8,525 bases of DNA from Cyanobacteriota bacterium (GTDB taxonomy: Bacteria; Cyanobacteriota; Cyanobacteriia; PCC-6307; Cyanobiaceae): assembly GCA_947463165.1 (NCBI GenBank), contig CANHSW010000079.1, positions 1 to 8,525 of the forward strand. The letters run 5' to 3'. The notes beneath the pieces were generated by a model. The model saw only the letters and a program-made list of their open reading frames with translations, searched no databases and was not told the DNA's origin. This document shows, piece after piece, positions 4,143-8,525 of the stretch; the stretch's first letter is position 1, and every line of letters starts with the position of its first letter. Made by a program: the position numbers and the translations under genes.

Positions 4143-6779
4143 ATGCCCGACTCCGCTCCTGCCCTTGCCCCAGCTGAGTTGCTGCCCACCTACCGGGCTG
4201 CCGCCGCCGAGCGCCTGGCCCTGGGGGTGCCACCTCTACCACTCTCCGCCCCCCAGGCCCAGGCCCTCACCGAGCTGTTGCAGCAGCCCCCCGCCGGGGA
4301 GGAGGCCTTTGTGTTGGAGTTGCTCAGCGAGCGCATCCCGCCGGGGGTGGATGAGGCCGCCTATGTGAAGGCCGGCTGGTTGAGCGCCATCGCCCAGGGC
4401 GGTGTCAGCAGCCCCTTGGTGAGCCCATTGGAGGCCGTAAATCTGCTGGCCACGATGATCGGTGGCTACAACGTCTCCGCCTTGATCGCCCTGCTGGCCC
4501 ACGGCGATGCCGCCATCGCCAGCCAGGCTGCGGCGGGCCTCAGCCGCACCCTGCTGGTTTACGACGCCTTCCACGACGTGATCGAGCTGGCGGCCACCAA
4601 CCCCTACGCCCAGCAGGTGGTGGACAGCTGGGCCGCCGCCGACTGGTTCACCGCCAAACCGGAACTGCCAGCCGAGATCACCGTGACGGTGTTCAAGGTG
4701 GAGGGCGAAACCAACACCGACGATCTCTCCCCCGCCACCCACGCCACCACCCGCCCCGATATTCCCCTGCATGCCAATGCCATGCTGGAAACTCGCATGC
4801 CGGCGGGCCTGGCCCTGATCGCTGAACTGAAGCAAAAGGGCTATCCGCTGGCCTATGTGGGCGATGTGGTGGGTACCGGCAGCTCGCGTAAATCGGCGAT
4901 CAATTCGGTGCTATGGCATATCGGCAGCGATATTCCCCATGTTCCGAATAAGCGCAGCGGCGGCGTGATTCTAGGTGGCAAAATTGCACCGATCTTTTTT
5001 AATACGGCGGAAGATTCTGGCGCCCTGCCGATTGAATGCGACGTGTCGGCCTTGGTTTCCGGCGATGTAATCACCATCCGCCCCTACGCCGGCACGATCG
5101 AGCGCGCCGCCGGCCAGCCCGGCGCCGGTGAAATCCTGGCCCAGTTCCAGCTCAAGCCCAGCACCATCGCCGATGAGGTGCGCGCCGGCGGCCGCATCCC
5201 CCTGCTTATTGGCCGCTCCCTCACCGATAAGGTGCGCGCCCAGCTGGGTCTACCCGCCAGCGAGCTGTTCATCCGCCCCGTCGCCCCCGCCGACAGCGGC
5301 AAGGGTTACACCCTGGCCCAGAAGATGGTGGGCAAGGCCTGCGGCCTGGCCGGCGTGCGCGCCGGCAGCAGCTGCGAGCCCTTGATGACCACCGTTGGCA
5401 GCCAGGACACCACCGGGCCGATGACCCGCGATGAGATGAAGGAATTGGCCTGCCTCGGCTTCTCCGCCGATCTGGTGATGCAGAGCTTTTGTCATACCGC
5501 CGCCTACCCCAAGCCGGTGGATCTCAAAACCCACGCCGAACTACCCGATTTCATCAGCTCCCGCGGTGGCGTGGCCCTGCGGCCCGGCGATGGCATCATC
5601 CACAGCTGGCTGAATCGCCTGCTGCTGCCGGATACCGTTGGCACCGGCGGCGATAGCCATACCCGCTTCCCGCTCGGCATCTCCTTCCCGGCCGGCTCCG
5701 GCCTGGTGGCCTTCGCGGCGGCCATCGGCGCCATGCCCCTGGACATGCCCGAATCGGTGCTGGTGCGCTTTTCCGGTGCACTGCAACCCGGCGTCACCCT
5801 GAGGGATGTGGTGAATGCCATCCCCTATGTGGCAATCCAGCAGGGGCTGCTCACGGTGGAAAAAGCGAATAAAAAGAATATCTTCTCTGGACGAATTATG
5901 GAGATAGAGGGTTTGCCAGATCTCAAGCTTGAGCAGGCCTTTGAACTCACCGATGCCACCGCCGAGCGCAGTTGCGCTGGCAGCACGATCAAGCTCTCGG
6001 TGGAAACGGTGAGTGAATACCTGCGCAGCAATGTGGCGCTGATGAAAAACATGATCGCCCGTGGTTACAGCGATGCCCGCACCCTGGCCCGCCGCATCAA
6101 GGCGATGCAGGCCTGGCTGGACAACCCAGTGCTGATGGAGGCCGATGCCGATGCCGAGTATGCCGCTGTAATCGAGATCGATCTCGATCAGCTCACCGAG
6201 CCGATTCTGGCCTGCCCCAATGATCCCGATAACGTAAAGCTGCTAAGCGATGTAGCCGGGGAGCGGATCGATGAGGTGTTCATTGGCTCCTGCATGACCA
6301 ACATCGGCCACTACCGCGCCGCCGCCACCGTGCTGGAGGGCCAGGGGGCTAATCAGGCGCGGCTGTGGGTGTGCCCGCCCACCCGCATGGATGAGGAGAA
6401 GCTCAAGGAGGAGGGCTACTACTCAATCTTTGAGGCGGCCGGCAGTCGCATGGAGATGCCTGGCTGTTCCCTGTGCATGGGCAACCAGGCGCGTGTGGAG
6501 GACAACACCAGTGTGTTTTCCACCAGCACCCGTAATTTTAATAATCGCCTCGGTAATGGCGCCCAGGTGTACCTGGGCAGCGCTGAACTGGCGGCCGTCT
6601 GCGCCCAGCTGGGGCGTATTCCCTCCAAGCAGCAATACCTGGCGATCGCCGCCGCCAAGATCGATCCCAACGGCGAACGTCTCTATCGCTATCTCAACTT
6701 CGATCAGATCGAGGGTTTTGAGGAGCAGGGCCGGGTGGTGAGCGCCGAGGCGGAGGCGCAGGTGCTGGCGGGGGTTTGA
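4143..6779 (+). CDS. acnB: Aconitate hydratase B (citrate/isocitrate isomerase)
   Basis: AcnB interconverts citrate and isocitrate through cis-aconitate in the TCA cycle, in the cytoplasm, using a [4Fe-4S] cluster. From ATG 4143 it has 878 residues, against 865 in E. coli. Domains run in the AcnB order: a HEAT-like N-terminal domain ([12 protein letters not shown] onward, [18 protein letters not shown] motif), the swivel domain with [11 protein letters not shown] and [18 protein letters not shown], then the catalytic domains ([47 protein letters not shown]). Cluster ligands are Cys717 ([11 protein letters not shown]) and Cys775/Cys778 ([11 protein letters not shown]), matching E. coli 710/769/772 in spacing. 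Family homology begins at about residue 13, so ATG 4143 fits best. GTG 4086 (897 aa) has the better ribosome binding site but adds 19 unmatched residues. It lies downstream of the M48 gene with no clear terminator between. Confidence 0.95.
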   Translation: MPDSAPALAPAELLPTYRAAAAERLALGVPPLPLSAPQAQALTELLQQPPAGEEAFVLELLSERIPPGVDEAAYVKAGWLSAIAQGGVSSPLVSPLEAVNLLATMIGGYNVSALIALLAHGDAAIASQAAAGLSRTLLVYDAFHDVIELAATNPYAQQVVDSWAAADWFTAKPELPAEITVTVFKVEGETNTDDLSPATHATTRPDIPLHANAMLETRMPAGLALIAELKQKGYPLAYVGDVVGTGSSRKSAINSVLWHIGSDIPHVPNKRSGGVILGGKIAPIFFNTAEDSGALPIECDVSALVSGDVITIRPYAGTIERAAGQPGAGEILAQFQLKPSTIADEVRAGGRIPLLIGRSLTDKVRAQLGLPASELFIRPVAPADSGKGYTLAQKMVGKACGLAGVRAGSSCEPLMTTVGSQDTTGPMTRDEMKELACLGFSADLVMQSFCHTAAYPKPVDLKTHAELPDFISSRGGVALRPGDGIIHSWLNRLLLPDTVGTGGDSHTRFPLGISFPAGSGLVAFAAAIGAMPLDMPESVLVRFSGALQPGVTLRDVVNAIPYVAIQQGLLTVEKANKKNIFSGRIMEIEGLPDLKLEQAFELTDATAERSCAGSTIKLSVETVSEYLRSNVALMKNMIARGYSDARTLARRIKAMQAWLDNPVLMEADADAEYAAVIEIDLDQLTEPILACPNDPDNVKLLSDVAGERIDEVFIGSCMTNIGHYRAAATVLEGQGANQARLWVCPPTRMDEEKLKEEGYYSIFEAAGSRMEMPGCSLCMGNQARVEDNTSVFSTSTRNFNNRLGNGAQVYLGSAELAAVCAQLGRIPSKQQYLAIAAAKIDPNGERLYRYLNFDQIEGFEEQGRVVSAEAEAQVLAGV
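6642..6649. repeat. HIP1 octamer GCGATCGC
   Basis: Second HIP1 core in the window, within acnB. The flanking bases also match the extended form GGCGATCGCC. Confidence 0.8.
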
Positions 6780-6791
6780 GCCCTGGGGCCC

Positions 6792-6814
6792 CGGCCGCTT
6801 CCCTGGCCGCTTTT
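6792..6814 (+). terminator. Candidate terminator after acnB
   Basis: CGGCC and GGCCG pair around an 8-nt loop and are followed by CTTTT. It lies 12 nt past the acnB stop. The stem is only 5 bp but all G-C; the T-run is short. An overlapping imperfect inverted repeat (TTTTGGCAA with TTGCAAAAA, 6811-6835) could add to it. Confidence 0.4.
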
Positions 6815-6877
6815 GGCAAACAAGGCTTGCAAAAATCTGTAAAAATCCCCATCCAGCTCTTGGTTGCATAGGGTTTT

Positions 6878-6892
6878 GGGGAGATCCTCCCC
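6878..6892 (+). promoter_or_regulatory. Perfect hairpin GGGGAG-ATC-CTCCCC before the lipoprotein start
   Basis: A 6-bp inverted repeat with a 3-nt loop ends 9 nt before ATG 6902. Its left arm is the only Shine-Dalgarno-like sequence in the leader, so folding would hide it. As DNA it is also a near-palindromic operator candidate. Either role is an inference. Confidence 0.4.
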
Positions 6893-6901
6893 TCTGCTCC
6901 C

Positions 6902-7339
6902 ATGCGGATCCCACGCCTGATCAGCGCCAGCATGGCCCTGGTCGCCGCCACCGCCGCCCTGGGCCTCAGCGGCTGCTCCAGCGGCCAAAACGCTGTCAAC
7001 GGTGTAGCTGAATCCGCCAAGATCGCGGCCCAAAATGCGGCCCGGGCGGCCCTGGCGCCAGCCCTGGCTCCCCTGCTCGAGCTGCTCCAGCAAGCCGAGG
7101 CTCAATTGAAGGCGGGCAACTGGACTACCGCCGCCGCCAGCATGGCTGGCTTCCAACCCCTCTGGGCCAAGGCCGCTCCGCTGATCCAGCCCCTGGCTGG
7201 CGATAGCTGGCCCGCCATCGAGACGGCCGCCAACTCCGTGATCGGCAGCTTCCGGGCCGGCACCAAAGCCGATGCCGCCGCCGCTGGCTTGGCGATCACT
7301 GGTTTGATTGATGCGCTGCAGGCACTGCTGGCCCAGTAG
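6902..7339 (+). CDS. Small Ala-rich lipoprotein, function unknown
   Basis: The product has 145 residues. Its N-terminus is a lipoprotein signal: MRIPR, a hydrophobic Ala/Leu core, then the lipobox Leu22-Ser23-Gly24-Cys25. Cys25 should be lipidated and the protein anchored at a membrane facing the periplasm. The mature part is Ala-rich and almost wholly helical (AAQNAARAALAPALAPLLELLQQAEAQLKAG, then WPAIETAANSVIGSF and LAITGLIDALQALLAQ), suggesting a helical bundle or hairpin. No enzyme motif is present and I do not recognise the family. It lies 122 nt after acnB beyond a candidate terminator, and converges with sbtB. The last four codons with stop recur in frame 39 nt downstream. Confidence 0.75.
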   Translation: MRIPRLISASMALVAATAALGLSGCSSGQNAVNGVAESAKIAAQNAARAALAPALAPLLELLQQAEAQLKAGNWTTAAASMAGFQPLWAKAAPLIQPLAGDSWPAIETAANSVIGSFRAGTKADAAAAGLAITGLIDALQALLAQ

Positions 7340-7378
7340 GGATGCCAGCGGGATTGCATAAAACCACTGGCCCAGTGA
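7328..7378 (+). repeat. In-frame echo of the lipoprotein C-terminus
   Basis: CTGGCCCAGT occurs at 7328-7337 and again at 7367-7376, 39 bp (13 codons) apart. Both copies read Leu-Ala-Gln-stop in the same frame (TAG, then TGA). The second copy also forms a 13-nt interrupted palindrome, CACTGGCCCAGTG (7365-7377). Ten bases is short enough for chance. Confidence 0.4.
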
Positions 7379-7391
7379 CGGAGTGATTGCA

Positions 7392-7481
7392 ATGCTGTTG
7401 GCTCAGGGCCAGCAGCCGGTGGTATATGCCGTTGGTATCAGCTGGGTGTATCAGCCGGGATTAGTCGCCCACCGGGCCTAA
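7392..7481 (+). CDS. Candidate 29-aa small protein in the convergent spacer
   Basis: The ORF starts at ATG 7392 and ends at TAA 7479-7481. GGAG (7380-7383) lies 8 nt upstream of the start, the best-spaced ribosome binding site in the window. The product reads MLLAQGQQPVVYAV followed by GISWVYQPGLVAHRA: short, fairly hydrophobic, with no charged residue until the end. It is too weak for a clear membrane helix and has no family I recognise. It overlaps the 13-bp tandem repeats, whose length is not a multiple of three, and its stop lies inside a hairpin arm. It may be a real small protein or a chance ORF in gene debris. Confidence 0.3.
   Translation: MLLAQGQQPVVYAVGISWVYQPGLVAHRA
7422..7460. 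repeat. Degenerate 13-bp tandem repeat x3
   Basis: Three consecutive 13-mers start at 7422 (GTATATGCCGTTG), 7435 (GTATCAGCTGGGT) and 7448 (GTATCAGCCGGGA). The last two differ at only two positions; the first shares mainly GTAT and a central GC. They lie between the converging lipoprotein and sbtB genes. Confidence 0.5.
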
Positions 7482-7483
7482 TC
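7459..7483. terminator. Strong hairpin between convergent genes, possible bidirectional terminator
   Basis: GATTAG pairs with CTAATC and, after a 2-nt bulge, GCCC pairs with GGGC around the loop ACC. It begins 33 nt past the sbtB stop and lies 120 nt past the lipoprotein stop. Neither strand has a good T-tract (ATTTA on the plus strand). It could stop or protect both transcripts. Confidence 0.45.
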
Positions 7484-7489
7484 ATTTAC

Positions 7490-7535
7490 AGCGGCTCGGA
7501 TCACAGGAACTCGGCTTAGAGCGGCTCGGCATCAC
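7490..7535 (-). repeat. Duplicated sbtB 3' end
   Basis: AGCGGCTCGGATCAC (7490-7504) repeats AGCGGCTCGGCATCAC (7520-7535) with one missing base. On the minus strand the copies read Glu-Pro-Leu-stop twice in the same frame, 30 nt apart; the first TAA ends sbtB. The second copy is non-coding unless the first stop is bypassed, and an in-frame TGA also separates them. Confidence 0.65.
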
Positions 7536-7797
7536 TGACAAAGGCGACGCCACCGTAGTAATCGAGCAGCGGCTGCACCCCTGCCCGGATGGCCGGCAGG
7601 ATTTCGGGCTTGCAAAATACGATCACGTGGGCATTGGCGCCCAGGCCGCTGAAGTCCATCGAATCGGAAACCGCCCCATGGGGCCCCCTGCCGGTGACGT
7701 GCTTGATTACCGAATAGCCAGGCGCACCGGCGGCATCGATCACCTTGAGGATGCTGTCTAGCTCGCGTTCGCTGAGGATCAAATCAAGACGTTTCAT
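7516..7797 (-). CDS. sbtB: PII-like regulator of SbtA
   Basis: SbtB is a trimeric PII-like protein that binds adenine nucleotides (cAMP, AMP, ADP, ATP) and controls the bicarbonate transporter SbtA at the cytoplasmic membrane. This copy has 93 residues. It follows the PII-like order: beta1 LDLILSE, helix RELDSILKVIDAAGAPGY, beta2 SVIKHVTG, a T-loop (RGPHGAVSDSMDFSGLGAN), beta3 AHVIVFCK, a second helix PAIRAGVQPLLDYYGG and the last strand VAFVS. It ends in DAEPL and lacks the C-terminal Cys-x4-Cys (CGPEGC) redox loop of the Synechocystis protein, so it is shorter than that 110-residue homologue. The gene lies 13 nt downstream of sbtA on the same strand, an operon. No clear Shine-Dalgarno is seen. 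Confidence 0.92.
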   Translation of the reverse strand: MKRLDLILSERELDSILKVIDAAGAPGYSVIKHVTGRGPHGAVSDSMDFSGLGANAHVIVFCKPEILPAIRAGVQPLLDYYGGVAFVSDAEPL

Positions 7798-7810
7798 AGC
7801 TGGATTGGGT

Positions 7811-8525
7811 TTAAGAGGCGGGGATAAGTTTGTTTACTAAAGCCATGTAGATGGGGATACCCACAATGATGTTAAAGGGGAAGGTTACCCCCAACGCCGT
7901 GGAGATATAGAGGCTTGGGTTGGCCTCGGGCACCGTCATGCGCATGGCCGCCGGTACTGCTATGTAGGAAGCGCTGGCGCAGAGCACCACGAACAGCAGC
8001 GCATCTCCCGAAGGCAGGCCAATGGCGCTGGCAATCAACACACCAATCACGGCATTGAACAGGGGCATGATTATTGAGAAGCCGATCAAAAATGCCCCGG
8101 CCTTGCGCAGGTCGCTGAGCCGCTGGGCGGCCACAATGCCCATGTCAAGCAGGAAGAAGCTAAGGGCGCCGTAGAATAGCTTTTCGGTAAATGGCGCCAT
8201 CTTTTCCACATTGTGGGGGCTGTTTAGGGCCACCAATATGCCGATTACCAGGCTGCCCAGCAGCAGGAACACCGAGCTATTTAAGAAGGCCTCGTGCAAC
8301 ACTGCGCCCCAGCGCATCCCCTTGTCATCGGGACGCTTCTGGGCGGTGGCCAACTTCACCATCAGCAGGCCGACGATGATCGCCGGCGATTCCATCAGGG
8401 CCAGCGCCGCCACCATGAAGCCATCAAATGAGAGCTTTTGGCTCTCTAAAAAGCTCTGGGCAGTGATGAAGGTCACCGCACTGATGGAGCCGTAGGTGGC
8501 GGCGATGGCGGAGGCATTGAAGGCA
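7811..8525 (-). CDS. sbtA: Sodium-dependent bicarbonate transporter SbtA (N-terminal part outside window)
   Basis: SbtA is the high-affinity Na+/HCO3- symporter of the cyanobacterial CO2-concentrating mechanism, in the cytoplasmic membrane. About 237 C-terminal residues are visible; the frame stays open to the right edge, so the N-terminal portion lies beyond. The fragment begins with FNASAIAATYGSISAVTF, the conserved substrate/sodium-site region of the first half. It then has hydrophobic helices and a hydrophilic cytoplasmic loop (ATAQKRPDDKGMRW) between the two inverted halves, the place where SbtB docks in studied complexes. The second half carries FYGALSFFLLDMGIVAAQ and the matching CASASYIAVPAAMRM motif, ending LVNKLIPAS. 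sbtB follows after 13 nt. Its promoter is not in the window; in cyanobacteria this operon is usually induced by low inorganic carbon. Confidence 0.94.
   Translation of the reverse strand, partial: AFNASAIAATYGSISAVTFITAQSFLESQKLSFDGFMVAALALMESPAIIVGLLMVKLATAQKRPDDKGMRWGAVLHEAFLNSSVFLLLGSLVIGILVALNSPHNVEKMAPFTEKLFYGALSFFLLDMGIVAAQRLSDLRKAGAFLIGFSIIMPLFNAVIGVLIASAIGLPSGDALLFVVLCASASYIAVPAAMRMTVPEANPSLYISTALGVTFPFNIIVGIPIYMALVNKLIPAS

Noticed and set aside
4015..4368. Plus-strand 117-codon frame at the acnB junction
   Set aside because: Mostly inside acnB in another frame, Pro/Ser/Arg-rich with no recognisable domain.
4236..4835. Minus-strand 199-codon frame inside acnB
   Set aside because: Shadow of acnB; very Gly/Gln-rich, and the sense strand is unambiguous AcnB.
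7422..7460. CRISPR array
   Set aside because: Repeats are 13 bp, directly abutting and degenerate, with no spacers and no cas genes.

Overview
The window looks like chromosomal DNA of a high-GC picocyanobacterium of the Cyanobium/Synechococcus group. The evidence is a B-type aconitase, a sbtA-sbtB bicarbonate-uptake pair, HIP1-type octamers (GCGATCGC) and codons that mostly end in G or C. No CRISPR array, tRNA, rRNA, transposase or phage gene is visible.

Left part (1-1781). The tail of an unidentified gene ends at 70. A 230-bp spacer follows, rich in palindromes and 8-bp tandem repeats. Next is a small HicB-like protein (303-608) with an unusual Gln-rich repeat tail. Then come two overlapping genes without a recognised family: a secreted protein (760-1293) and a 93-aa helical protein (1274-1555).

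Centre (1782-6779). A polytopic DUF898/YjgN-family membrane protein (1782-3005) is followed 10 nt later by an M48 zinc metallopeptidase with a membrane segment (3016-4014). This pairing recurs in other bacteria and suggests a membrane-associated proteolysis module of unknown substrate. The TCA-cycle enzyme AcnB follows in the same direction. The ~130-nt junction before it carries a perfect 15-bp inverted repeat enclosing a Shine-Dalgarno-like tract and two alternative start codons, so a structured acnB leader is possible.

Right part (6780-8525). After a weak terminator comes a small Ala-rich lipoprotein (6902-7339). It converges with sbtB and sbtA on the minus strand, which encode the PII-like regulator SbtB and the sodium-dependent bicarbonate transporter SbtA (N-terminal part beyond the window). 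The convergent spacer (7340-7515) is unexpectedly rich: a Shine-Dalgarno-preceded 29-codon ORF, degenerate 13-bp tandem repeats, a strong hairpin, and in-frame downstream echoes of the last codons plus stop of both flanking genes.

The acnB leader, the DUF898-M48 module with its threefold internal repeat, and the convergent spacer are the places most worth a second look. No complete new defence or mobile system is evident.
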